From contig NZ_CP014475.1 in NCBI RefSeq assembly GCF_001583415.1, forward strand, positions 1,054,001 through 1,118,000: a stretch of DNA of 64,000 nt. The letters are read 5' to 3'. The notes beneath the pieces were generated by a model. That model was not told where the DNA came from, did not search any database, and saw nothing but the letters and a program-made list of their open reading frames with translations. This document shows, one piece after another, positions 38,801-45,941 of this stretch. This stretch comes from Mycolicibacterium phlei. Its GTDB lineage: Bacteria > Actinomycetota > Actinomycetes > Mycobacteriales > Mycobacteriaceae. Both the position numbers and the translations under genes were made by a program. The first letter of the stretch is position 1; every line of letters begins with the position of its first letter.

Positions 38801-39206
38801 GCTCGAGGACTCCGGCGGACAGGCGTGGAAGGAGTGGCTGCGCCTGTCGAACTGGCTCGCGATCAGCGATGCCGGACGCGTCACCACGCGAACTCTTCTG
38901 GCATCCGCACCGGCGCCTGAGATGACGGACGCCGGCGCGCCCGAACTGTCAGCTGAGTGGCAACGGCTGCTTGACGAGGCGGTATCGGATGCTGAACGAG
39001 AACTTATCCGTGCGTTGGCCGCGGCCGGTGCGTCAGCACCTGAGCTCGGGTACGAGACGACCGACGGTGAGGTGCTCGATCTGGCCTGGACAGACGCACG
39101 GGTGGCTGTGGTGTTCGACCAGAGCGAACCGGTGGACGGATGGACCCTTTGTTCTCCCGATGTCGGAGAGATTCTTAACGCGTTGAAGTCGAACGGAGTG
39201 GTGTAG
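32826..39206 (+). CDS. Very large DEAD/DEAH helicase with DUF1998, Druantia DruE-like
   Basis: 2126-aa helicase. Motif I is GTGSGKT (106-112) and motif II DEFH (236-239, VLDEFHTYDGAQGTD). Zinc-binding pairs follow (YCRHCGRSGWGA, CPACGAADG). The helicase C half has PTLEMGIDIGDLSTVMLG and YLQRVGRAGRL (about residue 1080-1110). The DUF1998 module (HDTVPGGTGYLAEF, CHRCLLPF) is near 1640-1690. A C-terminal KPDFVLQ...IAIFTDGRAFH...KRAALREAGYLVW segment looks like a Vsr/DUF559-type nuclease fold, perhaps degenerate. Length and order match Druantia DruE-type helicases, but no other Druantia gene is recognised. The ATG follows GGGGAG three bases after the drmMI stop, so it is part of the set A operon. 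Likely a DNA translocase. Confidence 0.8.
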   Translation: MGALLPTLQATHLREGLTDYLATTFALTDPDAQAALTDFIGDPDNGMFKGPYVRLRLPFAPAGDDWRRHLDWWPTDFVPYGHQARAFQRLSTRHQERPQPTLVTTGTGSGKTEAFLYPILDHVLRARKAGVTGMKALILYPMNALANDQAERLARLIFGDPRLAAVTAGLYTGEHGSGGRTRVSADSLITDRELMHDAPPDILLTNYKMLDHMLLRPDRANMWRLSAESLQYLVLDEFHTYDGAQGTDVAMLLRRLGLTLKAHWTADSKVTEDDRARPLGRVTPVATSATLGSRAAPTAMLDFAYTVFGEPFSDDAVIGETRLMPDEWRRARSGAHDHAWKPIEPVLPDALERINALDRAGGDNHAVATAVFAELFERVDRPELLGNPTQSELFDTPGQADLFGPPTHSTDPATGSDPSVAEMLDQLKRHRFIQDVLEHAVEAVSLPDLAERVFPAVPVDRDAARTRDIQNRFLEFVFAMLSHVRAEAGRAALGVDVHLWIRELSRVDRAVRAAAQYRWSDDGTTVDDELYLPAVYCRHCGRSGWGARLAPTGNALDVTDEEIRADHAAGTARFRALISAPVEAQVPGGVKGLRWFHLDHRELVDTTPNPQSPDVINGRVLPVLTLSGPDADEESKRDTCPACGAADGIRFLGSAIATQLSVTLSNLFGDKNLDAAEKKALMFTDSVQDAAHRAGFVQARSHSLSLRTALRGALGDAEMDLDELARAVIDRAGDDPMLRYQLLPPDLVDRDEFVAFWKTDVHPNSRRAAENKAKRRLRFDVDLEFGLQSRTGRTLELTGSVAAEVYLGAPHRAPILGRRALERADSAQLLLTGVSDAALAQWVRGTVERIRTRGGIHHDWLRPYLEKNASRYHIWGGRPRSQGMPAFPKGRQAPAFPALKSGTGALPEGFDPITAPSSWYAQWTSRCLDVSPHDATFLAKALFTELAEQMLLSTVTTETGSVVYGLSAADVQVSAPTLEALERGRHLLVCDICRTPVPGSATTVDELDGAPCTLIRCPGRLHRSARTDNFYRRLYDSAEMKRVVAREHTSLLPTKTRLAYETAFKRGGTDPQAPNVLVATPTLEMGIDIGDLSTVMLGSLPRSVASYLQRVGRAGRLTGNSLVLAYVRGRGEHLPKLFDPLSVIQGEVRPPATFLNAEEILQRQYIAHIVDEFARDPQLPEPRDARSVLGDSGVNGWLDHLIDTAAVRADELLNRFLAQFGDLLSPEAVAGLRAWASPPPQGGPSGLTERLTAAAHQWQLDLKQLNERLATVEAELPEFERRATSPAATDDDRRAFKIAKGTRKLLGAQITSLTRDYWISVLERYGVLPNYTLLDDSVTLDVGVTWIDPDTNDYMGEQLSYQRGSRVALTELAPGATFYAQGLAVTIDAVDLGAGESNIRVWQVCPQCGWVHDSPSAAVTEPVSSCPRCDSTGIADVGQHLSVVEMTRVSAEVRRDEATINDLRDNRHRELFTVVTAADIDPAQVGRTWYRSGSSFGAEYLRRLDIRWINLGARASKGKPRMIAGQEAASGLFRVCASCGQLDREAGRNSRYEHRSWCRLRTSATEDVRDIALARRLRTQGVLLHLPPEMEYDTFAHPSLAAAILLGLREVIGGSPEHLDVATISDALWAPDRRALLIHDTVPGGTGYLAEFADHRKVFAVLAAARQILRECPCRDEERLACHRCLLPFAAPYEMDRVSRVTALKLLDGILDIGAHGTPDLESWTAEVTEHTPPSMPLSDESFLERDFYRSFVERLKLVGAAVVEKPGMHGPSATITVQGSKSRKWSLRPQVALGFVKPDFVLQTADPDIPRIAIFTDGRAFHAVPGCNRVADDADKRAALREAGYLVWSLGHEDLQRFKSAESVEPTWLDQKAANFVTSRFHVQPGLVRLLAKDPVSQLLEFILEPDIEAWRHFSTWMPYLFVRGDNRRKSDCGTVSSAALAALDGSTPFEASGPDMCWSYTDGGLTIAAGVHTPSDPPRAMLAVDDRDDRLEDSGGQAWKEWLRLSNWLAISDAGRVTTRTLLASAPAPEMTDAGAPELSAEWQRLLDEAVSDAERELIRALAAAGASAPELGYETTDGEVLDLAWTDARVAVVFDQSEPVDGWTLCSPDVGEILNALKSNGVV

Positions 39207-41420
39207 GTGGCGAATCTGGTAATCGCTTCGAACAGCAAGGGCATGTCGAAGCTGGACGGTTCGGTCAAGAACAAGGTCTACGACTTCTTCGAGAAGCTCG
39301 CCGCCGATGACACCCAGCCGTCCCTGCATATCGAGCCGATCAAGAGGGCGGTCGACCCCCGTGTCCGCACGGGCCGCGTCGATATCTACTGGCGCGCAGT
39401 GCTGTTCCGCGTCGACGACAAGGAGAGCGGGCCGACCTACATCTACATGGGGACCTGGCCTCACGATGATGCGATCAAGCTCGCTGAGCGCGCCACTCTG
39501 CGGGTCAACCCGATCAACGGAACCCTCGAGGGTCTGATCGGAGAGTCCGCGCCGGCAGAGAAGCCGAAGGATGAGCCCGTCGTGGCCTCGAGCCCGAAGC
39601 CGGAGCTGTCCTATCTCGCCCGAGTCGGCTACACGCTCGCCGATCTGACCGACGGGTTGGGCATCAACCCCGCGCTGGCCGGCAGGGCGATGGAGGCTCC
39701 GGACGAGTCGGCCCTGCTGGAGGTGGCGGCGGGCGGGCTCGAATGGGAGGGCAGCGCCCTGCTCGAACTCGCGACCGGCATGGCGATCGAGACCATCCGC
39801 GAGAACCACGGGTTCGCCAAGGAACCGATAGACCCGTCCCTGGACCCGGACCAGCAGATCATCGCGGCGCTGGAGCGCCCGGCCTCGAAGATGCAGTTCG
39901 CGTTCATCGAGGACAACGAGGAACTCCGCCGCGTTATCGAGGGCGGCGACTTCGCCGCCTGGCGCACGTTCCTGCATCCCGAACAGCGCAAGTACGTAGA
40001 GTCGGACTTCTCCGGCGCGTTCCGGCTGTCGGGTGGGGCTGGTACAGGCAAGACGGTGGTCGCGATTCACCGGGCACGTCGCCTCTCGCGGGACAACCCG
40101 AACGCGCGAATCGTGCTGACCACCTTCAACTCCACTCTCGCGCAGGGACTCAAGACCGACCTGAAGGCGCTGGACCCGGACGTGCGCATCGCCGAGCGGC
40201 CCGGCGACCCCGGAGTGTACGTGGGTGGCATCGACGCGCTCGCCAGGGATGTGCTGAATCGAGCCGGTGACGTAACGGGTGAGGCCTGCGAACGCGTATT
40301 CGGTCACCACATCGAGTTCGGTTCCAAGAGAACAGCATCCGATGCAATATGGCGTGAAGTCGCGCAGACCGTCGACTCGGGGCTCGACGCGAAGCTGGCC
40401 ACCCCGTCCTTCCTGGAGACCGAGTACGTGGCCGTGGTATTGGCGAATCGCGTCAAGACGCTCGAAGAGTACGCCAAAGTGGCCCGGCCCGGCCGCGGCG
40501 TGCGACTGAGCCGTCCACAGCGCATCGCGGTCTGGAAACTCGTCGACGCGTTTCGCCGGCGCAGTCAGATGGACGAAACCATCAGTTTCCCGGAGGTGCT
40601 TGCGCTGGCCGCCGAGGCGCTGCGCGTGCGCACCGAACGCGACGGCACCTACCTGACAGACCACGTCATCGTCGACGAGGCGCAGGACCTGCACGCCACA
40701 CACTGGGCCCTGCTGCGGGCCCTGGTCGCCGAGGGGTCGAATGATCTTTTCATCGCCGAGGACTCACACCAGCGGATCTATGGGAGCCCGGTTGTGTTGA
40801 GTCGCTTCGGGATAAAGATCATCGGTCGCTCGCGTCGGCTGACGCTGAACTACCGGACCACCGCGCAGAACCTCCACTTCGCAGTGAGCATCCTGTCTGG
40901 TGCGGAGTACCGGGATCTCGAACAGGGGGAGGAGTCGACAAGTGGCTACCGATCCGCCCGGAACGGCCCCCAGCCCGAGTTGATCTCGTGCCCCGACTTC
41001 AGCGCCGAGCTGCAGACGGTGGCGGACAAGATCAAGTCGTGGCTGGCAGAGGGCGGTGTCGAACCCGAGAGCATCGCCGTGCTCACACGCAGTCAGGATA
41101 TCCGCGACCGCTTCGTTCGAGGGCTCGGAGAGCGCGGGGTCTCAGCCCGCGCCGTCGACAAGAACGCTCCGCCGCCGGGGCAGCCCTTGGTGATGACGAT
41201 GCACCGAGCCAAGGGGATGGAGTTCTCGCGGGTTGTTCTCGCCGGCGCCGACGAGAAACACGTACCCCTTCCGGCGTCTGTCCATAACGTGCCGGAGGAG
41301 GAGAAGGACGAGGCAATGCTGCGGGAACGGTCGTTGCTCTATGTCGCGAGCAGCCGTGCACGGGACGCATTGGTCGTGACATGGAGCGGGAAGAAGTCGG
41401 TGCTGTTGGGGGCGCAGTGA
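39207..41420 (+). CDS. RelE-fold domain fused to UvrD-like helicase
   Basis: 737-aa fusion. Residues 1 to about 110 resemble a RelE/ParE-type toxin or cytotoxic-translational-repressor fold (KIEPIKRA-like core written here as IEPIKRAVDPRVRTGRVDIY, then WRAVLFRV and YMGTWPHDDAIKLA). The rest is an SF1 helicase with motif I GAGTGKT (277-283), DEAQD (490-494), HRAKGMEFSRVVLAGADE and YVASSRARDAL. Fusions of a RelE-like domain with UvrD helicases occur in defence islands; whether the RelE part cuts RNA is unknown. The GTG start abuts the preceding TAG, with CGGAG upstream. Last gene of the set A operon; it converges on the helicase gene at 41448. Confidence 0.8.
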   Translation: MANLVIASNSKGMSKLDGSVKNKVYDFFEKLAADDTQPSLHIEPIKRAVDPRVRTGRVDIYWRAVLFRVDDKESGPTYIYMGTWPHDDAIKLAERATLRVNPINGTLEGLIGESAPAEKPKDEPVVASSPKPELSYLARVGYTLADLTDGLGINPALAGRAMEAPDESALLEVAAGGLEWEGSALLELATGMAIETIRENHGFAKEPIDPSLDPDQQIIAALERPASKMQFAFIEDNEELRRVIEGGDFAAWRTFLHPEQRKYVESDFSGAFRLSGGAGTGKTVVAIHRARRLSRDNPNARIVLTTFNSTLAQGLKTDLKALDPDVRIAERPGDPGVYVGGIDALARDVLNRAGDVTGEACERVFGHHIEFGSKRTASDAIWREVAQTVDSGLDAKLATPSFLETEYVAVVLANRVKTLEEYAKVARPGRGVRLSRPQRIAVWKLVDAFRRRSQMDETISFPEVLALAAEALRVRTERDGTYLTDHVIVDEAQDLHATHWALLRALVAEGSNDLFIAEDSHQRIYGSPVVLSRFGIKIIGRSRRLTLNYRTTAQNLHFAVSILSGAEYRDLEQGEESTSGYRSARNGPQPELISCPDFSAELQTVADKIKSWLAEGGVEPESIAVLTRSQDIRDRFVRGLGERGVSARAVDKNAPPPGQPLVMTMHRAKGMEFSRVVLAGADEKHVPLPASVHNVPEEEKDEAMLRERSLLYVASSRARDALVVTWSGKKSVLLGAQ

Positions 41421-41447
41421 ACGCCGCTGAAACCGCAGATCAACTCG

Positions 41448-43217
41448 TCATTCAGGATTCCGCATGTCGGCCTCGAGAGACGCGAAGTCGACGTTCACAG
41501 GTCTGCTTCTCCACTGCACGTTGTCCTGGACATCGATGACGAGGCAACGGTCCGTGCCACCGAATTCGGGGCCCCGCATCCCGCGACCCACCATCTGCTC
41601 GTAGAGGATCGGGCTGGCCGTCGGTCGTGCGACCACTACGCACCTGACACTGGGCGCGTCGAATCCGGTAGTCAGGACTCCGTAGTTGCACAGGAAGGAC
41701 ACCTCTCCGGCGCGAAACCGCTCGATTGTCGCCCGGCGGGTTGCCGGTCTTGTACCTGCCAGCACACACGCTGCCGTACGACCACGACGCTGTAGCAGGC
41801 TGGTCATAGCCTGGGCATGCTGCGTGGAGCAGGCGAACAGGAGGACCGGCCAGTCCTGTTTGAGGTCAAGAAGGCGCTCCAGCAGCCGACGGTTCCTGCT
41901 GCGCTCCTCACCGAGTCTGCGAAGGACGTCTCCGTGAATATCCTCGAACGCCTCGTAATAGTGCGCGTAGGTTGGATTCGTCGACAGCTCAATCGGTTCG
42001 GCGTCGTAATCCAGCGTCTCGTAGTCGACGTACGCCAGGATCCCCTGCCCCCGGAGCATTTGAACGGGGTCAGCACCGAGACTCGGCGTGTAGAGGACGT
42101 TATTGAGAAACCTTCGTCTCAGCTTCACAGTCTCTGCTTCACTCGTCCGCCGTGGAGTGGCGGTGAGACCGATGAGCGCACTTCGGTTGTGTTTGAGCCG
42201 GAAGTTGATTCCCAGGGCCTGCAACACCTGTCCGTAGCTCGGAGCCAGCGCCCGATGCGCTTCGTCGATGACGATGGCGCCGGTGTGTGCACCGAGGGCC
42301 TCGAGCTCTTCCATCGACGTCTGTGAGTCGCCGCGCACGGCCGTATGGAGCTTCTGAATGCTCGCCACTACTACGTCGCACGCGGTCGGGGAGACGTCGT
42401 GGTGGCCCCAGAATCTTCCAATGGTGATCGCCTCGCGGACTTCTCTGTTGTGGTGCCCCAGGTCGAACCACACTTCGCGGAACGACTGGACCGCCTGCTC
42501 ACACAGTTCCTCGCTCTGTGCGATCCAGAGGATGATCGGTCGGTCCGGCTGCTTATGGCGCCACGTCAGCAACGCCTCCACAGCCGTCCGTGTCTTTCCG
42601 GCCCCGGTGGGCAGCGTCAGAATCGCTCGGTTGCCGCCGGCTGAACGGTCAAGGACCTCCATCAGGCGGGCCCGAAGCTCGTCCTGAAAATCGGTGAGAG
42701 CCGGAAGGCTGACACACGGCTCCACGTCGATGCTGTCAGGCTGGGAGACCGTGCCTCGCCAGCCCGCGTACACGGTGGGGAATCGCATCGTGCGGACGAA
42801 GAAGGCAGGCCAGGCGCCACCGGGATGCCACTTTCGCCGGGCTACCGCATCGGCTCGGGACTTCAGTGTGTGCTTTCCGCGGATCGCCGACGGGTATTCG
42901 TGTAGTCGGCGGAGGCGGTCCGGGCCTGCGTTGTAGGCGATCAACCAACGCAGTTCGCGGTCACGCAACAGATCGACGCCGGCCACATCAACCAGAAGCG
43001 GAATCAGTTCGTCATCATCCAGGACCAGTGGTGCCTGGGTTGTACCTTCGCTTTCCGCCCCTGCGATGATCGACTCGAGGGGGAGGCCACGGCTGTTCTT
43101 GGAGAGCCGCGCAAGGGCATCGCGTGCTTCGTCAGCGCTCATGAAACTGCGCAGGCGTCGGACCATTCGACGTCGGTCGGAGAGACTGACTTCCCCTTGG
43201 TATGTAACGGCAGTCAC
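41448..43217 (-). CDS. DEAD/DEAH SF2 helicase, related to the GHKL-helicase C-terminal half
   Basis: 589-aa SF2 helicase with motif I PTGAGKT (203-209), WIAQSEELCEQAVQSF, IDEAH, GLTATPRR and motif VI QMVGRGMRGPEFGGTD. The SEELCEQAV signature is shared with the set A and set B GHKL fusions, so this is a third family member, but its 200-residue N-terminal region contains no GHKL motifs. GTG at 43217 is preferred because GAGGGGGA lies six bases upstream; earlier in-frame codons have no such site. It follows the zinc-ribbon gene 115 bases upstream on the same strand, and the two may form a small operon. It converges on set A with 27 bases between stops. Confidence 0.8.
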   Translation of the reverse strand: MTAVTYQGEVSLSDRRRMVRRLRSFMSADEARDALARLSKNSRGLPLESIIAGAESEGTTQAPLVLDDDELIPLLVDVAGVDLLRDRELRWLIAYNAGPDRLRRLHEYPSAIRGKHTLKSRADAVARRKWHPGGAWPAFFVRTMRFPTVYAGWRGTVSQPDSIDVEPCVSLPALTDFQDELRARLMEVLDRSAGGNRAILTLPTGAGKTRTAVEALLTWRHKQPDRPIILWIAQSEELCEQAVQSFREVWFDLGHHNREVREAITIGRFWGHHDVSPTACDVVVASIQKLHTAVRGDSQTSMEELEALGAHTGAIVIDEAHRALAPSYGQVLQALGINFRLKHNRSALIGLTATPRRTSEAETVKLRRRFLNNVLYTPSLGADPVQMLRGQGILAYVDYETLDYDAEPIELSTNPTYAHYYEAFEDIHGDVLRRLGEERSRNRRLLERLLDLKQDWPVLLFACSTQHAQAMTSLLQRRGRTAACVLAGTRPATRRATIERFRAGEVSFLCNYGVLTTGFDAPSVRCVVVARPTASPILYEQMVGRGMRGPEFGGTDRCLVIDVQDNVQWRSRPVNVDFASLEADMRNPE

Positions 43218-43332
43218 GGTTGATCCCCCTCGGTCAGCCTGATGCGCGCACTTCATGGATTCGGCACCAAGCGTTACCGAACCTACTGGATGTCGTCACT
43301 GCGGACCGTCAAGGCCCGAGTGCACATGTCGT

Positions 43333-43752
43333 CTAATCACAAGTGCTGCAGACGCCGGTCAGGGACAACTCCATGCCGCAACTGCAACGAGTCGGCGACC
43401 GACGAACACTCCGGGACCGCTCCGTGCCGACCCGGGCCTTATTGAGTGGATGCAGGACAAACCAGGTCCCGTTTCGGGAGTTGAGCCCTCGACCGACCGC
43501 ATCGGGTGCTACGCGAATCGTCTCGTCTTCAGAAGTGAAGCCGTTTGTTGCGCCCCACTCGATGTGAAGGTCACGTTGGCCGTCCCGCCGCTGGGCGACC
43601 ACGTAGCTCTTCCCCACATGGTGCACGACACGGTAGCTGACGATTCCTACGGTGTCGGTCATAGCGCGGATGAACTCGTGATTCTCGGCGGGGATCCCGG
43701 CTTCAGACAGAGCCGAGATGAGAGAAGTGGTGGTTTGATCGGACGTGCTCAT
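43333..43752 (-). CDS. Small protein with C-terminal zinc ribbon
   Basis: 139 aa. The first 100 residues form an unknown alpha/beta domain (VGIVSYRVVHHVGKSYVVAQ, ATNGFTSEDETIRV). The protein ends in a four-cysteine zinc-ribbon motif (CSCGMELSLTGVCSTCD). No catalytic signature is seen. The ATG at 43752 has GGAGA five bases upstream. It is the gene immediately upstream of the GHKL-less SF2 helicase, same strand, so it may be a nucleic-acid-binding adaptor for it. Its promoter region backs onto that of the NgoMIV-like endonuclease. No family recognised. Confidence 0.65.
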   Translation of the reverse strand: MSTSDQTTTSLISALSEAGIPAENHEFIRAMTDTVGIVSYRVVHHVGKSYVVAQRRDGQRDLHIEWGATNGFTSEDETIRVAPDAVGRGLNSRNGTWFVLHPLNKARVGTERSRSVRRSPTRCSCGMELSLTGVCSTCD

Positions 43753-43951
43753 GAATCTCCTGCATATGGATCAGACGCACCTTTCACCATAGAGCCGGGC
43801 TTGCCCGCACCGGGCCTGATTGCGCGCGCAAACCTCCAGGGACGCAACTCGAATGAAATGCGGGGACGCAGTCGGTCCGGCGAACGATCTTATTGATCCG
43901 GCGTGCACTCCAGTCGAGTGTGCCTGTCGGCGGGCCGGAGCACTGAGTCGT

Positions 43952-43957
43952 TACGGT
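43952..43957 (+). promoter_or_regulatory. Candidate -10 element (TACGGT) for the NgoMIV-like gene
   Basis: TACGGT fits the mycobacterial TANNNT -10 pattern and is followed by exactly six bases and the ATG at 43964. That spacing would make transcription start at the start codon (leaderless). TAGGA within the six bases could alternatively act as a weak ribosome-binding site. Confidence 0.4.
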
Positions 43958-43963
43958 AGGAAC

Positions 43964-44788
43964 ATGGTGGACAGTCCCGCCTGGGTGGAGCAGCTGCTGG
44001 CGTGGAAGCGTGCAACGGCCAAGAGTCGTCGAGTATGTGAGGAGTTGTTCGGCGAGGACGCCGCACCCAACCTCGCCGACGTGGGCAGCAGAGCGAGCCT
44101 GCACCTGGCTGGGTACGCCTATGAAACGCTTGGAGTGCCGAAGAGCCGAGTCCGTGCCGACAGTCTGGACGACGACTCCGCGCAAACCGCAAGCGGGACA
44201 GCGCTCGAACGAGCCATTGAGGCCGATCTCGCGACACAACTACGAGCCAGAGATCCTGATCGGACGTGGCTTGTGACACGGACAGGAACAGTCGCGAACT
44301 ACGCCCAGTTCACGCATCTCAACGACCTGCAGGAACTCCTCGAGGCCACTCCGGTACTGCGATCAACCTTCGCCGGCGACTACCAGGTGAAAACTGATGT
44401 GTATGTCGGCGTGGAGAATTCAGCCAATCTGTTCGAACCACCGTTCCTGCACGCCGCGATCTCCAGCAAGTGGACGATCAGGTCGGACCGTGTGCAGAAC
44501 GTCCGCCACGAGTTCGCGACCCTAGTAAGGAACCGGAGGGGACGGTGTCCCCATCTCGTCCTGGTCACCGCGGAGCCCCTGCCGTCTCGCCTGCTCTCCA
44601 TCGCTCGGGGAACCGGCGAGATCGACGCCGTCTATCACCTGCTTTTCGACGAACTGGATATGGCGGTGTCGGTGCTGTGCGACGACCGCGGACTGTACCG
44701 AGATCAGCGCACAGCGTGGACCGAGATGCTCAAGCAGAAGCGGCTGAAGCCCTACTCCAGCCTCGCGGACGATCTCGTCCTCAGCTGA
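43964..44788 (+). CDS. NgoMIV-family type II restriction endonuclease
   Basis: 274-aa endonuclease, close to the 286 aa of NgoMIV, which cuts at GCCGGC. The NgoMIV/Cfr10I-type active site is visible: Glu82 region (LERAIE), Asp145 (VKTDVYVG), the Ser168-Lys169 pair (ISSKWTIRSDR), and Glu183 fourteen residues after the lysine (NVRHEF). That last spacing is as in NgoMIV, although the Asp-to-Lys distance is shorter here. It should cleave unmodified DNA, with the C5-cytosine methyltransferase on the opposite strand protecting the host. The two genes overlap tail to tail by 8 bases. The recognition sequence is inferred from family only. Start chosen at ATG 43964, where the family's conserved N-terminus begins. 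Confidence 0.82.
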   Translation: MVDSPAWVEQLLAWKRATAKSRRVCEELFGEDAAPNLADVGSRASLHLAGYAYETLGVPKSRVRADSLDDDSAQTASGTALERAIEADLATQLRARDPDRTWLVTRTGTVANYAQFTHLNDLQELLEATPVLRSTFAGDYQVKTDVYVGVENSANLFEPPFLHAAISSKWTIRSDRVQNVRHEFATLVRNRRGRCPHLVLVTAEPLPSRLLSIARGTGEIDAVYHLLFDELDMAVSVLCDDRGLYRDQRTAWTEMLKQKRLKPYSSLADDLVLS

Positions 44789-45878
44789 GTGCTTCGCGGA
44801 TGTGGCGCGCGACGGCGGCTGCGAGTCCCACCGGCACGGCATTGCCGATCTGTTTCGCGATCTCGATCTTCGAACCGCACCAGGCGAAGGTCTCCGGGAA
44901 GTCCTGCAGTTGTGCGGCTTCCAGGTGGGTGATGACGCGGTTCACCCTCTTGGAGGGGTAGCGGGGATCCCACTGCGGGTGTAGGTACTGGCCCTTCTCG
45001 GGTTTGAAGAACTCTGTCCGGATCGTGAGTGACGGAGCGTCCCACCGCATGCGGCCCATGACGTCGGTGGTACCTGAAGGTTTGTTGCGCCAGCAGTTCG
45101 GCAGCAACTCATCCGGCAGGTCGAACCGGCCGCCTCCCGGGGGAATGCAGTCGTACCTCCTGAGCGACAGCTCCCGGGGGTTGCGGCCGAAGTGCAGGTC
45201 GAGCCACTTGAACGTCCCGGGGACCGTCTGACCGAAGAAGGTGGTCTGGGCCTCCGGCAGGGAGGTGGTCGAGGGGCGCTCCGGTAGCTTTCCTATGCGT
45301 TCACGGACGGTGACCCACGGCTTCAGGTCGCTGTGCGGGACCTTGGCGTGGGTGGGCTTGGGCAGGTCAATCTCACCGACACGTGATCCGATGACGATCG
45401 TGCGCGGCCGGCGCTGCGCGACGCCGTAGTCCGCCGCAAGAAGCACACCGTGCGTCAGCGTGTATCCGCTGAGCATCCCGCCGTCTGCCTCGTCCAGGAG
45501 GAGCTGGAATTCCGGACTCCGCCGGAATTGGTCGACATTCTCGATGACGAAGACCTTGGGGTTCGCGCGCTCCACGACCTCCAGGTATCGCTTCCACAGC
45601 TTGTTGCGGGGGTCGTTGACGTCTTTGCTGCCGAGGTTGGAAAAGCCCTGGCAGGGCGGGCCCCCGATGACCACGTCGGCCTCGGGGATCTCGCCTTTCA
45701 GGGCGTCGCTGATGTCACCCCAGAAGGTGTGGTCCTCGCCGAAGTTGGCTGCGTAGGTTGCGGCGGCGTGCAGATTCCACTCGACGGCCAGCACGGGATC
45801 GAAGCCGTGAGCCTTGAAGCCCGCGGTCATACCCCCGCAACCTGCGAAGAGGTCGATCATCGTCAGGGGTTTCGTCAC
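44781..45878 (-). CDS. C5-cytosine DNA methyltransferase of the type II RM system
   Basis: 365-aa m5C methyltransferase with the full motif set: I DLFAGCGGMTAGF (from residue 9), IV GGPPCQGFSNLG with catalytic Cys76, VI ENV (113-115), VIII QRRPRTIVIG, IX/TRD region with SLTIRTEF, and X QIGNAVPVGLA. It transfers a methyl group from SAM to cytosine C5 in the site of the neighbouring NgoMIV-like nuclease. The GTG start at 45878 lies six bases after TAGCAT, a leaderless arrangement; ATG at 45860 is an alternative. It converges with the nuclease gene (8-nt overlap) and diverges from vsr with about 60 bases between start codons. Confidence 0.9.
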   Translation of the reverse strand: MTKPLTMIDLFAGCGGMTAGFKAHGFDPVLAVEWNLHAAATYAANFGEDHTFWGDISDALKGEIPEADVVIGGPPCQGFSNLGSKDVNDPRNKLWKRYLEVVERANPKVFVIENVDQFRRSPEFQLLLDEADGGMLSGYTLTHGVLLAADYGVAQRRPRTIVIGSRVGEIDLPKPTHAKVPHSDLKPWVTVRERIGKLPERPSTTSLPEAQTTFFGQTVPGTFKWLDLHFGRNPRELSLRRYDCIPPGGGRFDLPDELLPNCWRNKPSGTTDVMGRMRWDAPSLTIRTEFFKPEKGQYLHPQWDPRYPSKRVNRVITHLEAAQLQDFPETFAWCGSKIEIAKQIGNAVPVGLAAAVARHIREALS

Positions 45879-45884
45879 GAGACG

Positions 45885-45890
45885 ATGCTA
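45885..45890 (-). promoter_or_regulatory. Candidate -10 element (TAGCAT) for the C5 methyltransferase
   Basis: Read on the minus strand, TAGCAT is followed by six bases and the GTG at 45878, the spacing expected for a leaderless mycobacterial transcript. No ribosome-binding site precedes the GTG, which supports the leaderless reading. Confidence 0.5.
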
Positions 45891-45929
45891 TTCACAGCCA
45901 CTGACAAGACGGCATCGGCGCGCCGTTTC

Positions 45930-45935
45930 TATCCT
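45930..45935 (+). promoter_or_regulatory. Candidate -10 element (TATCCT) for vsr
   Basis: TATCCT fits TANNNT and is followed by six bases and the GTG at 45942. No AG-rich ribosome-binding site is present, so a leaderless transcript is likely. This supports GTG 45942 over the in-frame ATG at 45885. Confidence 0.5.
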
Positions 45936-45941
45936 GCATCT

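Noticed and set aside
13263..41420. A DrmC-like PLD nuclease within the DISARM-like operon
   Set aside because: Looked for a 200-300 aa protein with paired HxK motifs; every gene in the operon is accounted for and none fits.
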